Below are positions 41,811 to 50,185 of a stretch of DNA of 64,000 nt, in pieces. Origin of the DNA: PALSA-968 sp964387075 (GTDB taxonomy: Bacteria > Bacteroidota > Bacteroidia > B-17B0 > Aurantibacillaceae); assembly GCA_964387075.1 (NCBI GenBank), contig CAYLVB010000004.1:124001-188000 (forward strand). Reading direction: 5' to 3'. Both the position numbers and the translations under genes were made by a program. The notes below the pieces were generated by a model. That model searched no databases, was not told where the DNA came from, and was given only the letters and a program-made list of their open reading frames with translations. Position 1 is the first letter of the stretch. The number at the start of each line of letters is the position of its first letter.

Positions 41811-42890
41811 TTAGTTAATGATCTTGTTCTTTTTGCAAACGAGGTAGAGGGCCTCTCCCGCGAGATGATTTACCTTTACGCTGGGATGTAGATCGAAGCT
41901 GTTAACGATACGTTCTCTTACGGGCATGTTGCGTACCAGCGGGACAATATTCAGCACCGGAACTCTTTGTTTTTCAAAGAAGCTCTGTATACGCGGAACG
42001 TAAATATTGCTTCCTTCGAGGTCCTGCAAATAGGGAAAAATAATGACGATAAGTTTAATGTCATTAGCGCGGCAATAATCACTTACCTGCTTAAGATCCT
42101 CCAGGTGCTGAGCGAATACTTTGTTGTTCTTGTACCCCTCTGTAAGGTAACCCAGGAATGGTTTTAGATACGAGTGTGGAGTTTGCCAGTAGATATAATT
42201 AAAGAAGTAAGAGTTTAGAACCAATGGTTCCAAGAACCCAGGTACATCCTGGTAAGGTTTGCAGCCAGGAGGATCAATCTTGTTTGCCTTCAGAACTCCT
42301 TCCATGTCGTTACCGAAATACTGCCATACCAGTACATCCGGTTTAAGGGGAAATTCTTTAAGCCGTTTGAATTCATCGCGCGTATCAGATCCGCAAACCC
42401 CTAAATTGTACATTCTATATTCTTTGGCGTTTTTTGCAAATACATTGCTGAACCGGTCCATGGTCCACTCAGTACCAGACCCTGCAGTAAAGGAATCTCC
42501 CATAAAAAAGATCTTTTTCTTTTTTTCAAGTGTGTCCACCTGGATGTCACGGTATCCGAATTCGTTCACGCGCCAGTATTTTTCAAACCAGTTATTGGAT
42601 GCAAGCGACTGGGTGATGCCGCCACTTTTGCTAAAGCGGGTAAAATAAAGTTCGCATACCACGCAAAACAGCACCAGTATATAAAGCAGCAGAAAGGCGT
42701 TCTTCCATCTATTTCCAAGTGTCCCTTTAATAACTGTAATATGAAATAATTGCGAGAGCACCAGGAAAGAAAAAACAATGATCGCGATCCTGAGTACGCC
42801 CAGGCTGAGGGTGTCTTTGAAATGATACAGGTAAACCAGAAAGGAAAGCACAATGAGCTTGAATAGAATGGAAGGTAATTTTTGTTTCAT
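41811..42890 (-). CDS. Membrane-anchored SGNH hydrolase-like protein
   Basis: A 359-residue protein with three hydrophobic segments in the first ~85 residues, then an SGNH domain: FMGDSFTAGSGTEW (Ser nucleophile), NLGVCGSDTRDE, FGNDMEG and DLHPSVKVN (Asp-His). It differs from the two longer SGNH proteins of the locus, with a shorter membrane part and no PTITERD block. It sits between two copies of the proline dehydrogenase 3' end, so it was probably gained by recombination. No clear promoter was found; TACCTTTA upstream is a one-mismatch -7 candidate. A tailoring acyl hydrolase or transferase is likely. Confidence 0.83.
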   Translation of the reverse strand: MKQKLPSILFKLIVLSFLVYLYHFKDTLSLGVLRIAIIVFSFLVLSQLFHITVIKGTLGNRWKNAFLLLYILVLFCVVCELYFTRFSKSGGITQSLASNNWFEKYWRVNEFGYRDIQVDTLEKKKKIFFMGDSFTAGSGTEWTMDRFSNVFAKNAKEYRMYNLGVCGSDTRDEFKRLKEFPLKPDVLVWQYFGNDMEGVLKANKIDPPGCKPYQDVPGFLEPLVLNSYFFNYIYWQTPHSYLKPFLGYLTEGYKNNKVFAQHLEDLKQVSDYCRANDIKLIVIIFPYLQDLEGSNIYVPRIQSFFEKQRVPVLNIVPLVRNMPVRERIVNSFDLHPSVKVNHLAGEALYLVCKKNKIIN

Positions 42891-42968
42891 TTTTAATTAA
42901 GCAAATTAAAGGTACTTAGATAACGTGCTATCTCCGCTTCGGTAAACACGATCTTCATTTTTTAAGGC

Positions 42969-43088
42969 AGCTTTTTTAACCATGATGTGTTAGGCCTTTC
43001 TTCTAGCTTTCTCTTTGATAATCAATGCTAATTCGCGCCCTGTTTGCCCTTTAACCGAGGTATTCTCGGCCGCGCGACGCAGTAAATA
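42969..43088 (-). repeat. Intact partner of the duplicated proline dehydrogenase end
   Basis: Direct-repeat partner of 41618-41737 (96/120 bases identical by hand alignment). It contains the C-terminal codons, stop and short downstream tail of the functional gene. The two repeats bracket a ~1.2 kb segment holding one SGNH gene. Confidence 0.85.
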
Positions 43089-44153
43089 GGGCAATACCTC
43101 TTTGACCGGGCCATAGGGGACGTATTTGGCTACATTATACCCGGCCAGCGAGAGATTGTAAGAAATATGATCGCTCATGCCCAGCAATTGCGAAAAGTAA
43201 ACGCGTTTGTCGGAAGGCGCTATGTTTTCTTTGGCCATCAGACTCACCAAATGCAAACTGCTTTTTTCGTTATGCGTACCGGCGCAAATGCTCACATGCG
43301 CAAGGTTCTTCACGCAAAGTTCTAAGGCAAGATCGTAATCTTTATCGCTGCTTTCTTTGTTCGGCTGAATGGGAGAGGGGTAACCCAGTTCTTTCGCACG
43401 CTTTCTTTCTTTTTCCATGTATGCGCCCCGAACCAGTTTGGCGCCAATGTGGTAATTATTCACATTGGCATGCCTGATGCATTCTTCCAGGTACAAAAAG
43501 CGGTCGTGACGATACATCTGGTAGGTGTTGTAAACGATCGCTTTAGCTTTATTGAACTTCGCCTTGTTCTCGTTGCAAAGATCATCAATGGCCTGCTGTA
43601 TCCAGCTTTCTTCTGCGTCGAAGAAAATGGGTTTATCATTGGTGTTGGCTTCGGTACATATTTTACTTACTCTTTCTCTTACACGCTCCCATTCGTTCTT
43701 CTCTTGGGCGGATAAGTTCTCTTTCGCGCTAACTTTCACTAAAAGATCGAACCGTGCGAGGCCCGTAACTTTAAAAACGCAAAAAGGAATATGCTTATCT
43801 CCTTTTGCACGATGAATGGTCTCTATGGTCTCTTTGCAGCACGCTTCGAAATCAGTTTCTGATTCTTTTCCTTCTACCGAGTAATCTAAAATGGTTCCGA
43901 TATTATATTTGCCTAGTTCGGCAATGGTCTTGTTACAGTCTTCAATAGTTTCTCCACCAACAAACTGCTTATAGATCGTATTTTTGATAATTCCTTTGAT
44001 CGGCAAATGCAGTTTAAGCGCCAAAGGAGTTAAAAGGCCGCCGAGTTTTACGAAAGTTGGATTGCCGATGATCTTGAAAAGACGGTACGAACGTTTCAGG
44101 TCTTTGTCAGACTTGGAAATGAATGCTTTTTCAGTATTATCGAACGAGATCAT
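42990..44153 (-). CDS. Proline dehydrogenase
   Basis: A 387-residue FAD enzyme oxidising L-proline to pyrroline-5-carboxylate. The TIM-barrel motifs are visible: FCVFKVTGLARFDLL, IFFDAEESWIQQAIDD, KAIVYNTYQMYRHDRF, GAKLVRGAYMEKER, CAGTHNEKSS, FSQLLGMSDHISYNL and KYVPYGPVKEVLPYLLRRAAENT. I chose ATG 44153 because the frame upstream (to 44339) encodes Ser/Cys-rich residues unlike the family and overlaps the divergent aroB promoter. Monofunctional, as expected in this phylum. Its 3' end has been duplicated (41618-41737). Confidence 0.9.
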   Translation of the reverse strand: MISFDNTEKAFISKSDKDLKRSYRLFKIIGNPTFVKLGGLLTPLALKLHLPIKGIIKNTIYKQFVGGETIEDCNKTIAELGKYNIGTILDYSVEGKESETDFEACCKETIETIHRAKGDKHIPFCVFKVTGLARFDLLVKVSAKENLSAQEKNEWERVRERVSKICTEANTNDKPIFFDAEESWIQQAIDDLCNENKAKFNKAKAIVYNTYQMYRHDRFLYLEECIRHANVNNYHIGAKLVRGAYMEKERKRAKELGYPSPIQPNKESSDKDYDLALELCVKNLAHVSICAGTHNEKSSLHLVSLMAKENIAPSDKRVYFSQLLGMSDHISYNLSLAGYNVAKYVPYGPVKEVLPYLLRRAAENTSVKGQTGRELALIIKEKARRKA

Positions 44154-44161
44154 GAGGGTGG

Positions 44162-44169
44162 CAAAGATA
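44162..44169 (-). promoter_or_regulatory. -7 box for proline dehydrogenase
   Basis: TATCTTTG, perfect TAnnTTTG, 8 bases before ATG 44153. No TTTG at the standard -33 spacing. Part of the 67-base divergent region with the aroB promoter. Confidence 0.6.
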
Positions 44170-44204
44170 CAAAAAAGGTTAGTTTCGTATGATTCAATTT
44201 TACG

Positions 44205-44212
44205 TACTTTTG
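44205..44212 (+). promoter_or_regulatory. -7 box for aroB
   Basis: TACTTTTG, perfect TAnnTTTG, with a near -33 element (TTTC at 44183-44186) at 18-base spacing. It ends 8 bases before ATG 44221, so the leader should be only a few bases long. Confidence 0.6.
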
Positions 44213-44220
44213 ATACCGAT

Positions 44221-45285
44221 ATGCAACTTAGATCGGCCGGGTATAATGTGTATTTTGAGGATGAGTTCTTCTCATACTTCGAGGAGTTCATGCAAGAGCA
44301 TTTGTTCTCATCGGTCTTTATTCTTTGCGACAAGAACACGCGTAAACATTGTCTTCCACAGTTCCTCGAGCATACCTCTCTCCATGGCGCTCATATTTTA
44401 ACGATGCCGGCGTGCGAAAAGAACAAAACGCTTGTCACTTTATCGGCCTGCTGGAATTTCCTGGTCTCCAACGGGGCCGATCGCCAGTCATTGCTGATCT
44501 GTTTGGGTGGTGGGGTGGTTTGCGACCTGGGTGGTTTTGCGGCGAGTACATTTAAAAGAGGAATTCATTTTGTTCACGTGCCAACTACGCTCCTGGCGAT
44601 GGCTGATGCCTCTGTAGGAGGCAAAACCGGCATTGATTTTAAAGGATACAAGAATATCATTGGCAGCATCACGCAGCCGGAGGGTGTTTTTATATACGAA
44701 GATTTCCTGGATTCGCTTGGCGACCGGCAGATAGAAAATGGCCTCGCTGAGGTAGTGAAGGCCGCTTTGATAGGTGACGCACGCTTGTGGAGAAAGTTCC
44801 AGAAGCTGAAAAAATTACCTCTCTACGGACTTTCTCCTTTCCTGCGCGCCTCTGTGCGGGTAAAGAATGAGATCGTTATCAAGGATCCCAATGAAAAGAA
44901 CCTTCGTAAGGCTTTGAACTTTGGCCATACTGCCGGCCATGCTATAGAATCTTATTTTTTGAAGAAGAACAAGAATTTATTACATGGTGAAGCGATAGCG
45001 ATGGGTATGGCTGTTGAACTTTGTTTGGGAAAACAATTGAAGCGTACGGAGGCTAAAGCAGCTATGAAAGCTTTTCTGTTCCTGAAAGAACATTTTGTAC
45101 TGAAGAAATTCAGTAAGGAAGAGATCAACGCTTTTCTGAAACTGGCCAAGCAGGATAAAAAGAACCAAAGTGGTAAACTGAGCTTCGCTCTCATAGAAAA
45201 GCCAGGTAAGGCCATCATTAATGTACCTGCTACGCCTGAAGAGTTTAAAGAAGCTTTCCTGCTCTATAATAACCTGCTCAAATGA
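44221..45285 (+). CDS. aroB: 3-dehydroquinate synthase
   Basis: A 354-residue enzyme of the shikimate pathway that converts DAHP to 3-dehydroquinate using NAD and a metal. LICLGGGVVCDLGGFAAST, VPTTLLAMADASVGGKTGID and FGHTAGHAIES (metal-binding His) are textbook AroB motifs. I set the start at ATG 44221; the open frame continues upstream to 43984 but that part is antisense to proline dehydrogenase. It overlaps aroA by ATGA, so two successive-branch shikimate genes are co-translated. Confidence 0.93.
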   Translation: MQLRSAGYNVYFEDEFFSYFEEFMQEHLFSSVFILCDKNTRKHCLPQFLEHTSLHGAHILTMPACEKNKTLVTLSACWNFLVSNGADRQSLLICLGGGVVCDLGGFAASTFKRGIHFVHVPTTLLAMADASVGGKTGIDFKGYKNIIGSITQPEGVFIYEDFLDSLGDRQIENGLAEVVKAALIGDARLWRKFQKLKKLPLYGLSPFLRASVRVKNEIVIKDPNEKNLRKALNFGHTAGHAIESYFLKKNKNLLHGEAIAMGMAVELCLGKQLKRTEAKAAMKAFLFLKEHFVLKKFSKEEINAFLKLAKQDKKNQSGKLSFALIEKPGKAIINVPATPEEFKEAFLLYNNLLK

Positions 45286-46517
45286 AAAAGGTTGAGGTTT
45301 CGCATCCTTCGGGAGTTGTCAACGGGATCGTAACACTTCCGGCTTCCAAAAGCATTGCCAACCGTTTGCTTTTGATGCGTGCGGTGGCCGGGTTCACAGA
45401 TCTTGAGATACACAATCTTTCCAATGCCCGCGATACGCAGGTCCTGAACGGGATCTTATGCGATCTTTCCAGGAACAAAACCGCCGATGTGCATGATGCC
45501 GGCACCGTGATGAGGTTCCTCACCGCGTACTTAAGCTGCCTGGAAGGTGAGTGGATACTGACCGGGGCGGAAAGAATGAAGCAAAGACCCATTGGCGCGC
45601 TTGTAGCGGTCCTCAAAAAACTTGGCGCGGATATTTCTTACGAAGAAAAGGCAGGATATCCTCCATTGCGCATAAAAGGCAAAAGACTGGAAGGCGGAAA
45701 GGTGGAGATAGACGGAAGCGTGAGCTCGCAATTTCTCTCGGCACTTTTAATGATCGCGCCTCTTTACAAACAACCCTTGCACCTTTTCATTAAGAACGAA
45801 CTGGTTTCTGTACCCTACGTGCAAATGACCCTCGATCTCATGAAGCAGTGGGGACTTGATCACGAATGGAAAGGGAATACAATAATCGTAGAGAATAAAA
45901 ATTACCTGAGGCCCAAAGAAGAAGTTTTTGTGGAGAGCGACTGGAGCGGCGCTTCCTATTTTTATAGTATTCTTTCCCAGGCAAAAGAGGGCGAGATCCG
46001 CATGCCCTACCTGTGGAAAAAGAGCCTGCAGGGCGACAGCGTTTGTCACCGGATCTTTGAACCATTGGGCGTGACCACTGAGTTTTCGAAGGACGGGGTG
46101 GTGCTGCGGAAGGTTGGCGAAATTGATAAAAAATTCAGTTACGATTTTATTAAATGCCCGGATATCGCTCAAACACTAGCGGTATGTTGCGCGGCAAAAG
46201 GAATAGCGGCAGATCTTACAGGTCTTCAAACTTTGTCGATAAAAGAAACCGATAGGATATCAGCAATTAAAACTGAATTGGAGAAAGCCGGTGCAATTGT
46301 TCATGCAACCCGTAATTCTGTGCATATCAAGTTCGATCGCCTTCTGACCTTTGACTTTGAACTTTTAACTTATAACGACCATCGCATGGCAATGAGCTTT
46401 GCGCCGCTTGCTTTGAAAAGCCCTTTAAGAATAGAGAACCCGTCCGTGGTAGAAAAATCATTTCCACATTTTTGGGAAGAGCTAAAAAAATTAGGCTTCC
46501 TTGTAAAGGAGCATTAA
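45282..46517 (+). CDS. aroA: 3-phosphoshikimate 1-carboxyvinyltransferase (EPSP synthase)
   Basis: A 411-residue enzyme joining shikimate 3-phosphate and PEP. LPASKSIANRLLLMRA (phosphate-binding Lys and Ser), DAGTVMRFLTAYLS, QRPIGAL, SSQFLSALLM, ESDWSGASYFYS, KETDRISAIKTEL and NDHRMAMSFAPLAL are present. The start ATG overlaps the aroB stop. Somewhat shorter than the E. coli protein, as usual in this phylum, where the DAGT loop differs from the enteric NAGT. Confidence 0.93.
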   Translation: MKKVEVSHPSGVVNGIVTLPASKSIANRLLLMRAVAGFTDLEIHNLSNARDTQVLNGILCDLSRNKTADVHDAGTVMRFLTAYLSCLEGEWILTGAERMKQRPIGALVAVLKKLGADISYEEKAGYPPLRIKGKRLEGGKVEIDGSVSSQFLSALLMIAPLYKQPLHLFIKNELVSVPYVQMTLDLMKQWGLDHEWKGNTIIVENKNYLRPKEEVFVESDWSGASYFYSILSQAKEGEIRMPYLWKKSLQGDSVCHRIFEPLGVTTEFSKDGVVLRKVGEIDKKFSYDFIKCPDIAQTLAVCCAAKGIAADLTGLQTLSIKETDRISAIKTELEKAGAIVHATRNSVHIKFDRLLTFDFELLTYNDHRMAMSFAPLALKSPLRIENPSVVEKSFPHFWEELKKLGFLVKEH

Positions 46518-46522
46518 TTTTG
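46515..46522 (+). promoter_or_regulatory. -7 box for the ferredoxin gene
   Basis: TAATTTTG, perfect TAnnTTTG, overlapping the aroA stop codon and lying 7 bases before ATG 46530. It could give ferredoxin its own transcript. Confidence 0.5.
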
Positions 46523-46529
46523 TGATCTT

Positions 46530-46856
46530 ATGAGCGATATCACTATACACGTAGAAAATCCAGACGGAACGCAAACCGACCTGGTTGCCCCAACAGACAT
46601 GGGATTAAGTTTAATGGAATTCCTGAAAGGGAATGAATACGATATCCTCGCCACCTGCGGAGGAATGGCACTGTGCGCAACCTGTCATGTTTCCGTGGTA
46701 AAAGGTTTTGCTGATCTTAACCCGATCAGTGATGATGAATACGCGATGCTGGATACGTTGCCTAATATTACGGACACTTCACGTTTATCCTGTCAACTTA
46801 AACTAAATAAGGAAATGGCCGGAATTGTTGTGAAAATTATTGGTGACGGAAATTAA
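46530..46856 (+). CDS. [2Fe-2S] ferredoxin, adrenodoxin type
   Basis: A 108-residue electron carrier. The cluster cysteines are in ATCGGMALCATCHV and the later RLSCQLKL, matching the C-x5-C-x2-C...C pattern. Acidic overall, as expected. It lies 12 bases after aroA. Partners unknown; Fe-S assembly or P450-type chemistry are typical for this class. Confidence 0.92.
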   Translation: MSDITIHVENPDGTQTDLVAPTDMGLSLMEFLKGNEYDILATCGGMALCATCHVSVVKGFADLNPISDDEYAMLDTLPNITDTSRLSCQLKLNKEMAGIVVKIIGDGN

Positions 46857-46879
46857 AGTATACTCTATACTCCCTGTTC

Positions 46880-47566
46880 CTACCACTCATCTTTCTTTTT
46901 GTCACCATCCTCTTTCATCTTCGCTTTCAGCTCATCTTGCACGATGGCTATGTTCGCATAGGCGGCTGAGCGAATGTGTTTCCAGGTCTGTTCGGTGATC
47001 TTCATGGAACCGGCTTCAGGAACCTGCAGGTAGATATCTCCGCCGCTCATACCTTCTTTATTGGCTTTGTGCTTGATGTTCTTGATGGTATAGCGGTATT
47101 TTCCTTCCTTGGCTTCTACGATCACGTCCATTGTGATCTGCCCGTCAACCGCATTCTCGGGATTTAATATCTTTTGTTTGTAGGGAAATACTGCCGTGCA
47201 GGTAATATTGCTTCCGGCTGCTCCTCCTCCCGTCTTTTTGTACTTCGCGTGTTTCGTTTTGTACCAGTTCTGTGCGCGCTTGGTTATTTCGCTGATAGGA
47301 GCCGGCATCATGGGGTTACCGGTATCAGGCGCTGCTTCCACAGGTTCTACGGGTTTCTTTTTCTTTCCTTTCTTTCCTCCCGTTTCAGGAGCGTGAACTA
47401 CAGGCGGGGCAAATTTCTTTTTGTCGACCATCACCGGGATCACTTCGCGAACCATCTTCTTTTCGTCTTCTTCCGTTTCTTCTTCCTGGCAGAAGACCGC
47501 TAAGGGTGCAACAAAGAGGATCAATATCAAAAGGAATCTTTTTATCATAACCGGGTTAATTTTCAT
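46880..47566 (-). CDS. Secreted DUF4468-like protein
   Basis: A 228-residue exported protein. Signal peptide at residues ~7-26 (IKRFLLILILFVAPLAVFC), then a charged, Lys/Pro-rich linker (30-85). A globular C-terminal domain follows: AVDGQITMDVIVEAKEGKYRYTIKNI resembles the TBP-like DUF4468 fold common in this phylum. Start is 47566 or, starting directly at the basic signal peptide, 47548. Tail is Lys/Asp-rich. Function unknown. Convergent with the ferredoxin gene. Confidence 0.72.
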   Translation of the reverse strand: MKINPVMIKRFLLILILFVAPLAVFCQEEETEEDEKKMVREVIPVMVDKKKFAPPVVHAPETGGKKGKKKKPVEPVEAAPDTGNPMMPAPISEITKRAQNWYKTKHAKYKKTGGGAAGSNITCTAVFPYKQKILNPENAVDGQITMDVIVEAKEGKYRYTIKNIKHKANKEGMSGGDIYLQVPEAGSMKITEQTWKHIRSAAYANIAIVQDELKAKMKEDGDKKKDEW

Positions 47567-47593
47567 TTATGTAAGATTTGGCAAATAGCCATT

Positions 47594-47601
47594 CAAAAAT
47601 A
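47594..47601 (-). promoter_or_regulatory. -7 box for the DUF4468-like gene
   Basis: TATTTTTG on the minus strand, perfect TAnnTTTG, 27 bases before ATG 47566. Confidence 0.5.
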
Positions 47602-47611
47602 CTAATCTTTT

Positions 47612-50026
47612 TTAATAGATATCGGGATACCTTGCGGGATCACTTTCACTCATTAATTTGTATATAGCGTCAAACACATCATCAACACTTGGCTTGCTGA
47701 AATAATCACCATCGCTTCCATAGGCCGGGCGATGCTCTTTAGAGGCGATCGTGACCGGTTCTGCATCCAGGTATTTGTAAGCGCCCTGTACTTCCATTAC
47801 CTGTTGCAATAAGTATGCCGAAGCGCCTCCGGGGACATCTTCATCGAAAACAACCAGGCGACTGGTCTTCTTAACCGATTCAACAATATGGTGGTGTATA
47901 TCAAAGGGTAAGAGAGTTTGCACATCGATAATTTCAACCGAAATATCGTGTTCTGCCAACAGGCGCGCGGCGTCCTGGGCAATTCTTACGCAGGCTCCGT
48001 ATGTAACCAAAGTAACGTCGCTGCCCTCACTAACTGTTTCAGGGATGCCGAGCGGTGTTTTGAACTTACCCCAGTTCATGGGTTGCTGTTCTTTTAAACG
48101 GTACGAATTCAATGGTTCAATGACCAATGCAGGTTCGTCAGCCTCCAGTAATGTATTGTAAAAGCCTGCGGCCTTTGTCATGTTGCGGGGCACACAAATA
48201 TTAATACCCCGGCAGGAACCCAGGATCATTCCCATAGGCGATCCGCTATGCCAAACGCCCTCCAAACGATGCCCTCGCGTGCGAATGATCACAGGAGCCT
48301 TTTGCTGCCCTTTGGTCCTCCACTGAACGGTGGCAAGGTCATCACTCATGATCTGCAGCGCGTATAATAAATAATCCAGGTACTGTATCTCGCAAATGGG
48401 GCGCAACCCGCGCATGGCTAACCCTATGGCCTGGCCCATGATGGTACACTCACGAATGCCGGTGTCAAAAACGCGATGCTCTCCATATTTTTTCTGCAAG
48501 CCTTCCAATCCCTGGTTTACGCCACCGATCTTGCCCGAGTCCTCGCCAAACACCATGCTTTGCGGGTATTTCTCGAGAATAGCATCAAAATTATCACGCA
48601 ACACCTCGCGGCCGTCGCAGGTCTTGTTGTCTTCACTGTATTCAACGGCAACCGGGCTAACCTTAACTGCGGTATTCGACATCAATGTGGAACTGTAACG
48701 TTCCTCATTTTCGATATTCGAAAGCTTAAGCCAATCATTCAATTGATGGCGCGCACTGATATCTTCTGTTTTGGTAAGTCGCAGCACTTTTTTCACCGCC
48801 GTATGGATGTCCTTGCGGATCGGGTCTTTCTGGGAGTTTAATTCGTTCTTAATGGGTGTAATGAAACTTCCTTTTACACTGCTTTGTTCCAATGCTGCAA
48901 TAAGCGCATTCACTTCCGCAACTTCTTTTTTGATAGGCTCGAGGTAAGCTTTCCACGCCGCGTTCTTGGCTTCAAGCACGGCGGTTTTCGCATCCTCTTC
49001 AATTTTATTCAGCACCTCTTCCGTAGAAAGCGCGTTCTGCAGGATCCACTCGCGCATCTGCTTGATGCAGTCAAAATCCAGCTCCCACTGCAAACGTTCT
49101 TTGCTCTTGTAGCGTTCGTGGCTGCCTGAAGTGGAGTGACCCTGCGGCTGCGTAACTTCTTCTACGTGTACGATCGTTGGGCAATGCTCTTCGCGGCAAA
49201 TTTTAATGGCTTTGTCGTAGGTTTCCATCAGGTGCGCGTAGTTCCATCCTTTGGTAACCAGTATCTCGTAACCCCGTTTGTCTTTTGTTCTTTGAAAACC
49301 ACTTAATACTTCGCTGATGCTTTCTTTGGTGGTCTGGTATTTCTTTGGAACCGAAATTCCATGTCCGTCATCCCACACGCTAATGAGCATTGGTATCTGT
49401 AATACTCCCCCCGCGTTAATGGTCTCCCAGAAAGGGCCTTCGGAAGTAGAAGCATCGCCAATAGTGCCGAAAGCAACTTCATTGCCCTTGTTTGAGAGGT
49501 GAGAAAATTCTTTCGTCTGAAGATCTTTATTGATGCGGAAGAAATGTGATGCATAGGCCAATCCCAGCAAGCGCGGCATTTGCCCGGCTGTAGGAGAGAT
49601 ATCCGACGAAGAGTTCTTGCGGTTCACCAGGTCTAAAAAGTTCCCGTTCTCGTCCAGGAAAGGTGTGGCAAAGTGCCCGCCCATTTGACGGCCAGCACTC
49701 ATCGGGTCGTGTTTGATATCAGTATGGGCGTATAATCCGGCAAAGTATTGCTCAAGGGTAAGCGCGCCAATGGCCATCATAAAGGTCTGGTCGCGGTAAT
49801 ACCCACTGCGAAAATCGCCGGGTTTAAAAACCTTGGCCATCGCTATCTGCGCCACTTCTTTCCCGTCTCCAAAGATCCCGAACTTCGCCTTGCCGGTCAA
49901 CACCTCTTTGCGTCCCATCAAAGAAGCCTGCCTGCTTTCGTTGGCTATACGAAAATCTTCTAAAACAGCTTTTTTAAACTCATCAAAACTTAACCCTTTA
50001 GAGGTTTGCAAGGCCCCGCCGCTCAT
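47612..50026 (-). CDS. 2-oxoacid dehydrogenase E1, alpha and beta subunits fused
   Basis: An 804-residue ThDP enzyme. The N-terminal half is an E1-alpha: YYRDQTFMMAIG, SDISPTAGQMP and FGTIGDASTSEGPFWETINAGG (ThDP-binding G-D-x...N). The C-terminal half, after a helical linker (about 325-465), is an E1-beta: VFGEDSGKIGGVNQGLEGLQ, RVFDTGIRECTIMGQAIGLA and VVFDEDVPGGASAYLLQQV. It probably decarboxylates branched-chain 2-oxoacids or pyruvate. E2 and E3 are not in the window. Fusion of the two subunits is known in Bacteroidota. It is a single-gene transcript, divergent from pfkA. Confidence 0.9.
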   Translation of the reverse strand: MSGGALQTSKGLSFDEFKKAVLEDFRIANESRQASLMGRKEVLTGKAKFGIFGDGKEVAQIAMAKVFKPGDFRSGYYRDQTFMMAIGALTLEQYFAGLYAHTDIKHDPMSAGRQMGGHFATPFLDENGNFLDLVNRKNSSSDISPTAGQMPRLLGLAYASHFFRINKDLQTKEFSHLSNKGNEVAFGTIGDASTSEGPFWETINAGGVLQIPMLISVWDDGHGISVPKKYQTTKESISEVLSGFQRTKDKRGYEILVTKGWNYAHLMETYDKAIKICREEHCPTIVHVEEVTQPQGHSTSGSHERYKSKERLQWELDFDCIKQMREWILQNALSTEEVLNKIEEDAKTAVLEAKNAAWKAYLEPIKKEVAEVNALIAALEQSSVKGSFITPIKNELNSQKDPIRKDIHTAVKKVLRLTKTEDISARHQLNDWLKLSNIENEERYSSTLMSNTAVKVSPVAVEYSEDNKTCDGREVLRDNFDAILEKYPQSMVFGEDSGKIGGVNQGLEGLQKKYGEHRVFDTGIRECTIMGQAIGLAMRGLRPICEIQYLDYLLYALQIMSDDLATVQWRTKGQQKAPVIIRTRGHRLEGVWHSGSPMGMILGSCRGINICVPRNMTKAAGFYNTLLEADEPALVIEPLNSYRLKEQQPMNWGKFKTPLGIPETVSEGSDVTLVTYGACVRIAQDAARLLAEHDISVEIIDVQTLLPFDIHHHIVESVKKTSRLVVFDEDVPGGASAYLLQQVMEVQGAYKYLDAEPVTIASKEHRPAYGSDGDYFSKPSVDDVFDAIYKLMSESDPARYPDIY

Positions 50027-50185
50027 AATATAAAATTTGGACTAAAATAGCGAAAATAAGTCAAAAATCAGAAGTCAGAAGTCAAAAAAGGCGAGAGTTT
50101 TAAAAAGTTTTAGTATGTATAGGTTTTAGGCATTTTTTGGGATTTCCTGTTCGTATATTCGTATCAGATTCGTAATTCATATCCT

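Noticed and set aside
42893..42983. Two tiny minus-strand ORFs (21 and 24 codons) between the proline dehydrogenase and SGNH genes
   Set aside because: Too short, overlapping in different frames, and no conserved feature; probably chance in the recombination border.
43984..44220. Upstream extension of aroB to 43984
   Set aside because: This part is antisense to proline dehydrogenase and unlike AroB; ATG 44221 fits the family start and the -7 box.
44154..44339. N-terminal extension of proline dehydrogenase to 44339
   Set aside because: Encodes Ser/Cys-rich residues unlike the family, and covers the aroB start and promoter on the other strand.
50060..50090. Short repeat AGTCAAAAATCAGAAGTCAG-like tract upstream of pfkA
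   Set aside because: Simple imperfect repetition in AT-rich intergenic DNA, with no promoter or terminator layout.
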